Assembly: GCA_036504595.1 (NCBI GenBank)
Contig: DASXUX010000097.1
Span: forward strand, 124,001 to 188,000
DNA from: DASXUX01 sp036504595
GTDB taxonomy: Bacteria > Planctomycetota > SZUA-567 > H5-PLA8
Reading direction: 5' to 3'
Length of the DNA stretch: 64,000 nucleotides
Below the pieces are notes generated by a model. That model was not told where the DNA came from, ran no database searches, and saw only the letters and a list, made by a program, of their open reading frames with translations. Numbering within the stretch: position 1 is the first letter of the stretch; each line of letters begins with the position of its first letter. Shown here piece by piece: positions 1 through 8,444 of the stretch. The position numbers were made by a program, and so were the translations under genes.

Positions 1-1266
1 GTACAGCGGCATCGCGTCGGCCATGCGCCGGTGAGCGAAACAGCCTTCGCCGCCCCACCAGTCGTACGCCATCGCACCGACGTATGTCTCCAGCAGAATC
101 AGCCCTACCGCCAGCCACGCCATCACCGGCAGCTTTTTGCGCGCGAGAATCAGCCCGGCGAGCGCCAGCAGAATCAGCGGCGTGGGTGTCAGCAGCCCGT
201 GCCCTGGATCAAAGAAAATCTTCGCCAACCTGCCGCTGAACAGATTCGCCAGGCTGAAGAAATCCCCCGCCGTGTGCGGATGATCGACGGATGCGTTCTG
301 CGGCACGAGAATGAACTTCCCGAACAATATTTTCCACGAAATGAACTGCGGCGTCACAGTGGCGAGCGCCACGCCGCCATAAATCAGCAGCCGTTCGACC
401 GTCTTGCGGAAGCACGATGCTCCTGTTTCCGTTTCGCTGTTTTGCCGTCTGCTGTTTCCTTCGAATTTCTGATTTCGGATTTCGAATTCCGTGGAGCGCC
501 ACTGGCTGACAACCAACGCCACCCCAATCGCGCCATACAGCATGCTCTGCCAGCGAATCAGAAAGAGCATCCCCCACGCAAAGCCCAGCCAGGCCCACGA
601 GCGCCTTCGGTCCGGCTCGTCTGCCGCGCGATCGCACAGCACCAGGTATCCCGCCAGCGACGCTGCGCCCAACCCGTGAGCCTGATGCAAAAAACAAAAC
701 TGAAACGCCACGAACGGCGTCGCCAGCACCGCCGCCGCCATCGCCACTTCCGGCCAGGGCGTCTCAAAGCGCCGCTTGAGCAGCAGATAGGTCCAATACA
801 CCCCCAGCAGCACGCTCAGCAGGCTGCCCAGATAGACGGGAATTTCGTAATGCCAACCGTAGCCATCGGTGCGCACCCCGGGGTCAAAGTTGTGGGCGAC
901 GAGCGCGGCCCCGTGAGCCATCACGAACCACGGCGACCAGACAATCGCCGGCCCAATCGGGAAAAGATTGATTCGCCGCCCCGTGACGGTTGAATTTTCA
1001 AAATAGAAAAGCTGCGAACGCTCGCCCGTCGGGATACGTTTCGCCGTTAATTGATTGCTCAAGTCCAGGTCGTGATCGATCACCACGCTTGGCAGATAGG
1101 AGTAGTACCCGAACCCATCCCCGGTAAAGAGCATCCCGTGCGAGTTCACGCGCAACCGCTCGCACATGAACCCCGCGGCGATGATGAACAGCGTTACCAG
1201 GGACAGCCTTACGCGATACTTCCAGACCCACGCCCCCGCGCCGCCCACCCACGCTGCCGTTGTCAT
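1..1266 (-). CDS. Polytopic membrane protein, glycosyltransferase-39-like (3' end cut by window edge)
   Basis: A minus-strand frame is open from an ATG at 1266 to the left edge without a stop (about 422 codons visible). It starts with a hydrophobic segment, then a DGFGYYSYLPS motif followed by an FPIGPAI...WSPW stretch. This is the usual layout of membrane glycosyltransferases of the GT39/RgtA-like superfamily, which move sugars from lipid-linked donors outside the membrane. Many further hydrophobic segments follow. Residues about 258-284 are polar and low-complexity, and are encoded by a copy of the dispersed AT-rich repeat at 422-490. An in-frame ATG at 1326 is an alternative start; neither has a strong ribosome site. 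Family placement is by motif impression only. Confidence 0.75.
   Translation of the reverse strand, partial: MTTAAWVGGAGAWVWKYRVRLSLVTLFIIAAGFMCERLRVNSHGMLFTGDGFGYYSYLPSVVIDHDLDLSNQLTAKRIPTGERSQLFYFENSTVTGRRINLFPIGPAIVWSPWFVMAHGAALVAHNFDPGVRTDGYGWHYEIPVYLGSLLSVLLGVYWTYLLLKRRFETPWPEVAMAAAVLATPFVAFQFCFLHQAHGLGAASLAGYLVLCDRAADEPDRRRSWAWLGFAWGMLFLIRWQSMLYGAIGVALVVSQWRSTEFEIRNQKFEGNSRRQNSETETGASCFRKTVERLLIYGGVALATVTPQFISWKILFGKFILVPQNASVDHPHTAGDFFSLANLFSGRLAKIFFDPGHGLLTPTPLILLALAGLILARKKLPVMAWLAVGLILLETYVGAMAYDWWGGEGCFAHRRMADAMPLY
422..490. repeat. Short-period repeat inside the membrane protein gene
   Basis: Pyrimidine-rich phrases (CTGTTTCC, TTTCGGATTTCG) match one arm of the repeats at 23648-23818, 33390-33545 and 49038-49213. 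Here the copy is read in frame on the minus strand as a charged, low-complexity insertion between two hydrophobic segments. Confidence 0.7.
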
Positions 1267-1487
1267 TGGCAGGCGCGCGCCCGCGAAATGCGTTTTCCCC
1301 GCTCCAACCCCCGATGGAACGCCCATGGTGCTCACGCGCGATTGCCCCAAATTGAAACCCCCGACCCCAGACCTTCGTGCGCTGGCAAGAAAATGCAGTG
1401 CCAACCTCTCCCGTCTTCCCGCATCCCGGCGTTAGTCCTGCCTAGCCCGGACAAGCGGGGTACGGCGAAATGCGAACCTGCATCCAA

Positions 1488-1593
1488 ATGAGGAATGATG
1501 AATGCGGAATGATGAATATGGCTGCAACGGCGCAAGAGGCAACGCCATAGACCTAATTCCTCATTCATCATTCATCATTCCTCATTCATCATT
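1488..1593. repeat. Hairpin repeat, phrase GAATGATGAAT
   Basis: The left arm at 1488-1518 repeats GAATGATGAAT-type units. The right arm at 1553-1593 carries the complementary ATTCATCATTC units, with a unique loop of about 35 bases between. The transcript could fold into a long imperfect hairpin. It lies in the 457-base gap between the divergent genes at 1266 and 1724; the rest of this gap holds the 1597 element and no recognisable gene. Confidence 0.8.
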
Positions 1594-1596
1594 TCT

Positions 1597-1651
1597 TCGA
1601 ACTTCAAAATCTTGTCCAAAACTCACTAGATCCAAGCACGAAGGGACGCTT
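1597..1651. repeat. Dispersed ~50 bp element (copy 1)
   Basis: The order TTC...AATCTTGTCCAAAA, then CA..AGAT.CC, then GCACGAAGGGAC recurs at 49201-49255 in the same orientation. Both copies follow a short-period hairpin repeat. It lies just upstream of the GH38 gene. Confidence 0.7.
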
Positions 1652-1723
1652 GCCATCCCGCCGCCGCTTGACGCTTTCCCAGGAACTCCCTACAGTCCGC
1701 TGATCACTCCAAAGGATCCCCTC

Positions 1724-4285
1724 ATGCCCAAAAAGCCCGTCCTCTACATCATCACCAACAACCACTTCGACCCGACGTGGCGCCGCTGCTGGAACCGCCG
1801 CTTCACTGATCGCGGCCGCTCGTTTGTCTCGTACGCCGAACTTGAGGACTACTACCTCACCGACAACCTCGCGATCGCGCGCAAAAATCCCGAATACAAA
1901 TTCGAAGCCGAAAGCACCGTCGTCGCGCGCATGTTCTTACAGCGCCACCCGGCGCGCCTTGCCGAACTGCGCCGCCTCGCAAAGGCCAGACGTTTTGCCG
2001 TCACTGGCGCCGGCGACAACATCGTCGATGCGAACATGATTTTGGGCGAAAGCCTGGTCCGCAATTTCGTCACCGGCCTGTTATGGGTCGAAGACACACT
2101 CGGCGTGCCGGTCAAGCTTGGCGTGCGAAACGATGGCTTCGGCAACAGCGCGCAGCTTCCGCAAATTTTCCGCGGCTGCGAAATCCCGTGGGTCACCGGC
2201 TTCAGCTACAGCCCCTGCCCGAAGAACTACTGGCGCGGCCTGGACGGCTCGAGCATCTGCACCGCCACCGTTCCGCCCATCGGCTGGGCCGCCGAAGCCC
2301 GCAAGTATCCGCCCTGCGAACACTGCCAAGGCAAAGGCTGCCGCAAATGTGCTGACCGCGGAATCAACTCCGACGCCGGCCGCGCAGTCTTCCCCGAGAA
2401 CCTCAACCTCAAGCTCCTTCGCCAGCGCGGCTGCGGCGCCGTGATGATGCAGTACGAGGAAAATCTCCCAAATCCCAATGTCATCCAGAAAGCCCGCGAA
2501 CTCCGCAGAACGTTCGACGTCCGCTTCGCCATCGAAGAAGACTTCGCCGCTCAACCTTGGCTGCAAAAGATGATCGCGCGCGTTGACACTCCGCCGCGCG
2601 GCGACGTCCACGCCGTCGAACTCAACCCCAACAATTCCGGCACCTGGGTCACGCGCATCAAGCTCAAGCAGGAATGCCGTCGCCAGGAGTACGCGCTCCT
2701 CAGCGCCGAATCCCTCGCCGCGCTCGCTCGCCTGAAAGGTTCCAAGTACCCACGCAAGGAACTCGCTGCCGCTTGGCAAACGCTGCTCTTCACCATGTTT
2801 CACGACGCCATCACCGCCACGCATGTGGATGCGGCCTACGACGAACTGCGCGAGATGTGGAATGAAATCGACGGACAAACTGGGCTCGCTGGAAACAAAG
2901 CGACCAAGGCGTTGGTTGCGCCTAAAAAGAACACTATCTCGGTGATCAACACGACCGGCGGCAGGGCCACGCGAGTGGTTAGTATCATGCTGAAGAGTAG
3001 CGCTCGCGCGGCAAGCGTGAAAGATGAAGCCGGTAACACCGTTCCGCAGTATCACGCTGTCCCTTACGCCCCAAAGAAGATGCTCGAAGTGAGTTTTCTG
3101 GCGAAGGATGTTCCGGCATTCGGAGCCCGCACGTTCACTGTCGTGCCCTCGAAAGGCAGGCTTGAAGAGGGAATGCAACCCGCCCGGCCTGTCATCGAGA
3201 ACCAGCGTTTCCGCGTTACGGCGGATGCGCACGGCGTGACAGCGATCTACGACAAAAAGCACCGCCGCAACATTCTTGAAGGCGGCACGTATCGCCCCGG
3301 CGAGCTTGTGCTGGAGCGCGACACCGGCTCACCATGGGCGACGCTGGAGCCCGACTGTTCGCGCCAGGGAATGGCCGCGTGGACTCAGTTTAGGAATGCG
3401 GGCGTTCTGGATGGGCGTTGGACGATGAGTTTCGAGTTCAATCTTCCCTACATGCCGCACGCACCGTGGGCACGCGGCTGGCTTGTGAAAGGCTGGACGT
3501 GGGTGTCGCTGCACGAAGGCATCGACCGGGTGGAGTTCTGGACGCGCGTGCACTGGGACACCCACAACGCGCGCCTCCGCGCAGCCTTCCCCATCCCCGC
3601 GCGCGGCGAGCACGTCTATGGCATCCCCTACGGCATGCTTGAACGCAAGCCGTACAAGCCGACCTACGACTGGACCGGAGCCAACGGTGACTGGCCTGCG
3701 ATCAACTGGGCCGGCCTGCAATCGAAGGACTCCTCCGTCGCGCTGCTCAATAAAGGACTGCCGTCGTACCGGCTGGAGAACGCACCCGCCGGCGGCACGA
3801 ACATGTTCCTCTCCCTCCTGCGCAGCCCCGCCGTGCCGACCTATCTCCACGAACCGAATTTCTACTCGATGACCGCCTACGATGGCATGCGCGACGCCGG
3901 CAACCACGTCTTCGAATACGCCATCACCGCCTACGACGCGCCCTTCGCCGAAAGCAGCGTCGTCAACGATTCTGAAAGCTACAACACCGAGCTAATTGCG
4001 GTCGAAGGTCTCGCGGAGATTCCGCAAGCCCCGCAGTGCGAATCCGACCACGTCCGCATCTCCGCGCTGAAATGCGCGGAGCACAACGACGACCTGATCG
4101 TGCGCCTGTGGGAATATCGCGGCAAGGGTGGGGAAGTCAGTGTTCGTCTTCCCGAGCGCGCCGCGCGCGTTTCAAAAGTGAATCTGCTCGAACGCCAGCC
4201 CGAGCCGCTCGAAATCCACGCTGGCCGAGTTCGCTTCGCCATGCGACCGTGGGAGATCGCGACGCTGCGGATAGAGATTTCGTAG
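1724..4285 (+). CDS. Glycoside hydrolase family 38-like alpha-mannosidase
   Basis: The 853-residue protein shows hallmarks of GH38 retaining alpha-mannosidases: an N-terminal HFDPTW (residues 14-19) that supplies zinc ligands, NDGFGNSAQLPQI near residue 136 with the nucleophile-region aspartate, and FHDAITATHVDAAYDEL near 358. The C-terminal half looks like the beta-sandwich region of the family. ATG 1724 is preferred because AAAGGA lies eight bases upstream and the motif starts soon after; the frame stays open further upstream through repeat sequence. An insertion near residues 197-208 carries CEHCQGKGCRKC, a DnaJ-like zinc-finger pattern I do not expect in GH38. No secretion signal is visible, so it is probably cytoplasmic. 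Confidence 0.85.
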   Translation: MPKKPVLYIITNNHFDPTWRRCWNRRFTDRGRSFVSYAELEDYYLTDNLAIARKNPEYKFEAESTVVARMFLQRHPARLAELRRLAKARRFAVTGAGDNIVDANMILGESLVRNFVTGLLWVEDTLGVPVKLGVRNDGFGNSAQLPQIFRGCEIPWVTGFSYSPCPKNYWRGLDGSSICTATVPPIGWAAEARKYPPCEHCQGKGCRKCADRGINSDAGRAVFPENLNLKLLRQRGCGAVMMQYEENLPNPNVIQKARELRRTFDVRFAIEEDFAAQPWLQKMIARVDTPPRGDVHAVELNPNNSGTWVTRIKLKQECRRQEYALLSAESLAALARLKGSKYPRKELAAAWQTLLFTMFHDAITATHVDAAYDELREMWNEIDGQTGLAGNKATKALVAPKKNTISVINTTGGRATRVVSIMLKSSARAASVKDEAGNTVPQYHAVPYAPKKMLEVSFLAKDVPAFGARTFTVVPSKGRLEEGMQPARPVIENQRFRVTADAHGVTAIYDKKHRRNILEGGTYRPGELVLERDTGSPWATLEPDCSRQGMAAWTQFRNAGVLDGRWTMSFEFNLPYMPHAPWARGWLVKGWTWVSLHEGIDRVEFWTRVHWDTHNARLRAAFPIPARGEHVYGIPYGMLERKPYKPTYDWTGANGDWPAINWAGLQSKDSSVALLNKGLPSYRLENAPAGGTNMFLSLLRSPAVPTYLHEPNFYSMTAYDGMRDAGNHVFEYAITAYDAPFAESSVVNDSESYNTELIAVEGLAEIPQAPQCESDHVRISALKCAEHNDDLIVRLWEYRGKGGEVSVRLPERAARVSKVNLLERQPEPLEIHAGRVRFAMRPWEIATLRIEIS

Positions 4286-4300
4286 ATACAGCGGCAAGCC

Positions 4301-4729
4301 CTATGCCGTCGGGGGTTGCTCCAGCAGCAGCGCTCGAAACCCCGCCTGTTCAAAATGGCGGTCGCCCGTGAGCGCGTCCTTCAGGCCCTCGTCCTCCATA
4401 ACAACGAAGCTGATGCAATCGGTCAGGCCCCACTCCTTGTCCCGGCGTGCCTCGTACAGGGCCAGGCCACGGTCGATCAAACTTGTTTTTGATTCAGCAA
4501 GCTGCACGTTCGAGCTGCGACGAAGATTCCAGATGTATTCCGCTGCTGCAGTGCGGTCGATTGCGCTCAGCGTGTTTGCGATCTCGATAAGCACACACTC
4601 GGTCGTAAGGAGGCGACGCGCTCTCCGCGCACGAGGCAGCCAGGCTAACGCTTGTTCATGGTGCCGATCCCGGCCATTCAACAGCGCAGCCGCAAAGAAT
4701 GTATCGAGAAAGAATTGGTCCCCGTTCAT
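4301..4729 (-). CDS. PIN-domain ribonuclease toxin (VapC-like)
   Basis: The 142-residue protein has the PIN-domain acidic residues D9 (FLDTFF), E49 (LIEIANTL), D104 (LTDCISFVV) and D123 (TGDRHF), which bind metal for RNA cleavage in VapC toxins. Its ATG overlaps the stop of the upstream small gene by four bases (4726-4729), the normal antitoxin-first arrangement. Length is typical for the family. RNA target unknown. Confidence 0.88.
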   Translation of the reverse strand: MNGDQFFLDTFFAAALLNGRDRHHEQALAWLPRARRARRLLTTECVLIEIANTLSAIDRTAAAEYIWNLRRSSNVQLAESKTSLIDRGLALYEARRDKEWGLTDCISFVVMEDEGLKDALTGDRHFEQAGFRALLLEQPPTA

Positions 4730-4944
4730 GACTGACCCGCCTGATTTCTCTTGGGCGTGCCGCGCGCATAGTGATCATGCTCTTGCGCCAGATCCTCCGG
4801 CCCGTGTACCGTCCCGATCAGCTTTTCGATGGCGTCCCATCCGCTAAGGACTTTCCTGCGAACTGGCTTCGCGCGGATTCGCCGTTTACGCGCTGGTTTG
4901 TCCTTGCCGGGCGAACTGGCTGTCTCACGCTGCCTAGTCTTCAT
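4726..4944 (-). CDS. Probable VapB-type antitoxin
   Basis: The small basic protein (72 residues from ATG 4944) ends in a region of the type GWDAIEKLIGTV...DLAQEHDHYARGTPK, which resembles small antitoxins encoded next to PIN toxins. It overlaps the toxin gene by ATGA, indicating translational coupling. The start at 4944 is chosen over an upstream in-frame ATG at 4995 because it sits close to the GGAGAACAAGGG stretch. DNA-binding fold not identified. Confidence 0.75.
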   Translation of the reverse strand: MKTRQRETASSPGKDKPARKRRIRAKPVRRKVLSGWDAIEKLIGTVHGPEDLAQEHDHYARGTPKRNQAGQS

Positions 4945-5086
4945 CCCTTGTTCTCCTGTTTCTCTCGGCGTTCGATGATATCCCGCGCTCAGCACGGCGC
5001 AATTCTCGCTATGCTTTTATCTTGTCTGTTGCAGCCGGCTCTGCCGTGTGTATAAGCGCTCATTCTTTTCGAACTGTGGCGACTGA

Positions 5087-6796
5087 ATGCTCAAACGTTT
5101 GCTTTGGCTGATTCCCTTCGCTCCTCCGCTCTTGCTCGGTGGGTTTTTGCTGTGTAACGCTGTGGACTGCCCGTTCTGGGACGAATGGAGCCACTGCTAC
5201 ACATTTCTACATGCGCGTGATGGCACGCTGACGCCGCAGCATCTGTTTTCTCAAGCCAACGAACACCGCATTCCCGTGCTGCGAGCCGGCATGTTGCTGC
5301 TCTCCGCCGATGGCAGATGGGACACGCGCCGTGGAATGGCCGTCTCGTTCCTTATTGCCGCCACGGTGCTCACCATTCTTGCATCGTTGATCCGCAAACA
5401 CGCCGGGAGAAGTAACTGGCCTGCGATTGCGCTGACTATCTTCGCCTCCGCGTTCGTTTTCTCGCCGCTGCAATATGAAAACTGGCTCTGGGGCGATCAA
5501 TGGGCCATGTTTGTGCCGGGCCTATGCCTGTGCCTGGCCTGCGTGATCAACACCTCTGCCATGCGCTTCGGCATCAAGTTCGCGCTGAATGTTCTGCTGG
5601 CGTTGCTGTCGCAGTATTCGTTCGGCAACGGCCTGTTGCTCTGGCTGCTGCTGCCGATGACGTTGATCAATCCCTTCACTGGAATTCTGCGTGAGCACTG
5701 GCGTGCGTTGGTGCTGTGGTTCGTCCTCGCATGCGTTGCGATTACGGCCTACTTCTGGGGCTATCAGCACCCGGAGCAGCATTCGCCGTTGACGCACTCC
5801 CTGCGCCACCCGGTAGCGCTGCTCAAGTTCATGGCCTGCTACGCCGCTTGCCCCATCACTTCCGGGCTCATCCTTTCGCGCAAGCTGCACGGTCTCATCG
5901 CTGTACTGGTTTACTCGTTCCTCGCACTGGGCCTGTGGCAGCTTTGGCGCCGGCGTAACGATCGCCCGTTCTGCGCGCAAGCCATGCCTTGGCTCATGCT
6001 GGCGCTCGCCGGGTTGGGCAGCGGAGCCATGGCTGCGCTTGGACGCGCAACGATTAACGACGAAGCGGGATTGACGGCACGCTATGCTGCGCCGTCGCTC
6101 TTTCTCGTGTTCCCCGCATTCGTTCTCGCAGCCTTTCCGCTCTTTGGCACACAGGTGCAGAGCACAGCCAACCCGCACCGGCTCAGCAAGCTGTATCTGC
6201 GTGGATGCGCGATCGTCTTGGGCAGCGTGCTGATGATTTCTTACGTCAAAGGCTACGAGAACTTCGTGCAAATGTCCGAAGCACGCCGCGCCTCGAAGGC
6301 CACGCTGCTGTGCGCGCGCACCGTGCAAACGTCAGATGTTACCTCGAAGCTTTTCCCGGCGATTGACGAATTCCATTCGCTTTTGAAGCGCTTGGACGAT
6401 CTCGGCCTCTTCCGCGACCGGCCCTTGCACGGCGATTTTCGCGAATTGACGATCTGTGCGCCGGAACCGGACATCGGCCGCCTTGCGTCGATGCGCTCGG
6501 ATGCGCAAGGAAAGCGCATGATTTCCGGCTGGGCGCTGCATCCGCCCACGCGCGGCCGAGCGCGTTCGGTCGTGTTGACCTATGCAACTCCCGATGGACA
6601 TCTGGTGCCCTTTGCGGTCGGTGATCTTGGGATGGATGAAGCGGAATATCGTTCCGACATCGGCTACGCCCCACGCTCGGGATGGGAGATCCTCTCAAGC
6701 TGGTATGTGCCCGAAGGCGCAACGATTAACGCCTGGAGCTGCGACCCCGAAAAGATGCGCGCATGGAAGCTGGCCGGCGAATGCGTGTGGAAATAG
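5087..6796 (+). CDS. Polytopic membrane protein of unknown function
   Basis: The 569-residue protein begins with a membrane segment followed by DCPFWDEWSHCYTF, an acidic-aromatic loop like that after the first helix of many membrane glycosyltransferase-like proteins. About ten hydrophobic segments follow, up to residue ~390. A C-terminal soluble domain of ~160 residues has the character of an extracytoplasmic beta-rich domain. No catalytic motif is certain. It may act in cell-surface carbohydrate assembly, judging only from topology. It stands alone between convergent neighbours. Confidence 0.8.
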   Translation: MLKRLLWLIPFAPPLLLGGFLLCNAVDCPFWDEWSHCYTFLHARDGTLTPQHLFSQANEHRIPVLRAGMLLLSADGRWDTRRGMAVSFLIAATVLTILASLIRKHAGRSNWPAIALTIFASAFVFSPLQYENWLWGDQWAMFVPGLCLCLACVINTSAMRFGIKFALNVLLALLSQYSFGNGLLLWLLLPMTLINPFTGILREHWRALVLWFVLACVAITAYFWGYQHPEQHSPLTHSLRHPVALLKFMACYAACPITSGLILSRKLHGLIAVLVYSFLALGLWQLWRRRNDRPFCAQAMPWLMLALAGLGSGAMAALGRATINDEAGLTARYAAPSLFLVFPAFVLAAFPLFGTQVQSTANPHRLSKLYLRGCAIVLGSVLMISYVKGYENFVQMSEARRASKATLLCARTVQTSDVTSKLFPAIDEFHSLLKRLDDLGLFRDRPLHGDFRELTICAPEPDIGRLASMRSDAQGKRMISGWALHPPTRGRARSVVLTYATPDGHLVPFAVGDLGMDEAEYRSDIGYAPRSGWEILSSWYVPEGATINAWSCDPEKMRAWKLAGECVWK

Positions 6797-6814
6797 CTTT
6801 CGTTCCGCCGCAGG

Positions 6815-7591
6815 CTACGGCTTACCGCTGTTGCCGTTTCTCCCCGTCTCCCCGTCTCCCCGTCTCCCTGTCAGCATCTCTTGCGCCTGCACTTCCGTCT
6901 TCAATATCAACGAGCGAATGAAGTAATTGATATTGATGACGGTAATCACCACCGACCCCACCCATCTCAGCAGAAAGAGCAGTGCCACATCTCCGCGCGC
7001 ACGCCCGGCGAATTCACTGACCAGCAGCACCGGAAAAGCCGCTGTGCCCGCCGCAGCGGGGAGCGCCAACATGCCCGCCGTTATGCACATAAGCCGCACG
7101 CCCGTCGCACTGATCTTCAGGGTGTGACAGTTGTGCAAGCCCAGCGCCGCGCCGGCCAGCAGGACGCTGCCGGTCAGCAGGCAGATCTGAAACATCTGTC
7201 CATAGCGCACGCCGGCCTCGGTGCTTGCATGCAGAACGCCCAGCGCCTCGAAACTGGCGAGCACCTGGAGGGTCGCTTTCATGCCCAGCGAGAGAATCGT
7301 CACGATGATCAGCAGATCGGGAAAGCGGTACGGATATCTTAGCAGTGCTCGAAACGCAAAGTACGCCACCGCGCCGCCGGCCGCAGTGTGAAAGAATGCG
7401 TCCAACACGCCGCGCAGATAATCCGGGCTTTGCGCGCGAACCGACAGCCACAACAGTCCGGCGACGTTGATCCCCAGAATCAGCACAAACCAGAACAGCA
7501 GCGAACGTTGGGGCGCGGTGCTTTTGGCGAGCTCGCGTCGCTGAGAATCAGAATCGTCGTTGCCGGAGTCTTCAACATCCATAACGGACAA
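6815..7591 (-). CDS. Membrane protein of unknown function
   Basis: The 258-residue protein has a charged N-terminus and about six hydrophobic segments (first near residues 32-50). I do not recognise its family. The last ~18 residues (TGRRGDGETGRNGNSGKP) are encoded by the CCCCGTCTC repeat at 6841-6872, so the natural C-terminus was probably extended or replaced by the repeat. Confidence 0.7.
   Translation of the reverse strand: MSVMDVEDSGNDDSDSQRRELAKSTAPQRSLLFWFVLILGINVAGLLWLSVRAQSPDYLRGVLDAFFHTAAGGAVAYFAFRALLRYPYRFPDLLIIVTILSLGMKATLQVLASFEALGVLHASTEAGVRYGQMFQICLLTGSVLLAGAALGLHNCHTLKISATGVRLMCITAGMLALPAAAGTAAFPVLLVSEFAGRARGDVALLFLLRWVGSVVITVININYFIRSLILKTEVQAQEMLTGRRGDGETGRNGNSGKP
6841..6872. 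repeat. Tandem CCCCGTCTC repeat
   Basis: Three to four copies of CCCCGTCTC lie in the 3' end of a minus-strand gene, which reads them as TGRRGDGETGR. The same phrase recurs at 9610-9651 and, in the opposite orientation, at 46981-47105. Confidence 0.85.
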
Positions 7592-7655
7592 GATACCCGC
7601 TTCCGTTCCCGTGCGAAGAAAAAGGCAGCTCCTCCGCGCCTTTGCGTCTTCGCGG

Positions 7656-8396
7656 TCAGATCCGCGTCAGAATGCAGATGCTCTCGTTCTGCTCGCGATT
7701 GAGCATCAGCGCGATGAGATCAAATCGCAGGCTAAGCTGGCGGCGGCTTTCGACCAGCATTTCGGCGAGCGCGTCCTGTGTCCAGACATGGAAATGGATG
7801 CTGTAGTTGGCTTCCATCAGCTTGCGGCAGTGACTGTCGAGTTCCGCGGCCGGCACTTTGTCCACCAACGACGCATACTCGCGGTAATGCTCCTCACGCG
7901 ACCAACCCGGTCCTTCCGCGTGATCGCGGTAGATGTGCTCCAGTGGCGTTACCGGCCGAGGCGCGTCAAACGTCCAGCGTTTGTCCGGCACCGCCATGTA
8001 GATGACGCCGCCGGGCTTCAGCACGCGCAGCAAATGGGTGATCGTGCCTAACGGATCTTGCGCGTGCTCGAGGAAATGATTCGCGATCACGAAGTCCAGC
8101 GAACTGTCGCCGAATTTCGCCAGCTTCTCCCCGTCGTCGATCACGTCCACATTCACGAGTTTGTACCCGGCCAGCTCGGGGTAGCTCGCGCGCAGTCCGG
8201 CCACGTCGTGCCGATCGACGTAGCGCGCGTGAGCCCCTCGCGGCAGCGCCAGCGGCTGATGCAGTGCGCCAATCTCGATGCCTTCGCCATGGAGATATCT
8301 TTGCGCCAGAACCTTGCGCATATCCCCTCCGCACAGCCCCAGGGCGCGCCGCAAGTGCTTTCGAAGTCCGTAATAAACTGCCTTTGGTGATCTCAT
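7656..8396 (-). CDS. SAM-dependent class I methyltransferase
   Basis: The 246-residue protein has a glycine motif I (GIEIGALHQPL, residues ~39-49), a DFVIANHFLEHAQDP segment typical of motif II in Methyltransf_11-type enzymes, and LKPGGVIYMAVPDKRWTF. It resembles methyltransferases in surface-polysaccharide clusters, but the substrate cannot be told from sequence. It follows the radC-like gene on the same strand. Confidence 0.85.
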   Translation of the reverse strand: MRSPKAVYYGLRKHLRRALGLCGGDMRKVLAQRYLHGEGIEIGALHQPLALPRGAHARYVDRHDVAGLRASYPELAGYKLVNVDVIDDGEKLAKFGDSSLDFVIANHFLEHAQDPLGTITHLLRVLKPGGVIYMAVPDKRWTFDAPRPVTPLEHIYRDHAEGPGWSREEHYREYASLVDKVPAAELDSHCRKLMEANYSIHFHVWTQDALAEMLVESRRQLSLRFDLIALMLNREQNESICILTRI

Positions 8397-8444
8397 CGAT
8401 GTTAAAAAAACCTCTGCGTCCTCCGCGTCCTCTGCGGTGAGCTT

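Noticed and set aside
31..993. Plus-strand open frame of 320 codons at the left end
   Set aside because: Arg/Gln/Pro-rich shadow. The minus strand encodes a membrane protein with family motifs running off the edge.
2081..3262. Minus-strand open frame of 393 codons inside the GH38 gene
   Set aside because: Shadow of a GC-rich coding region; no family features.
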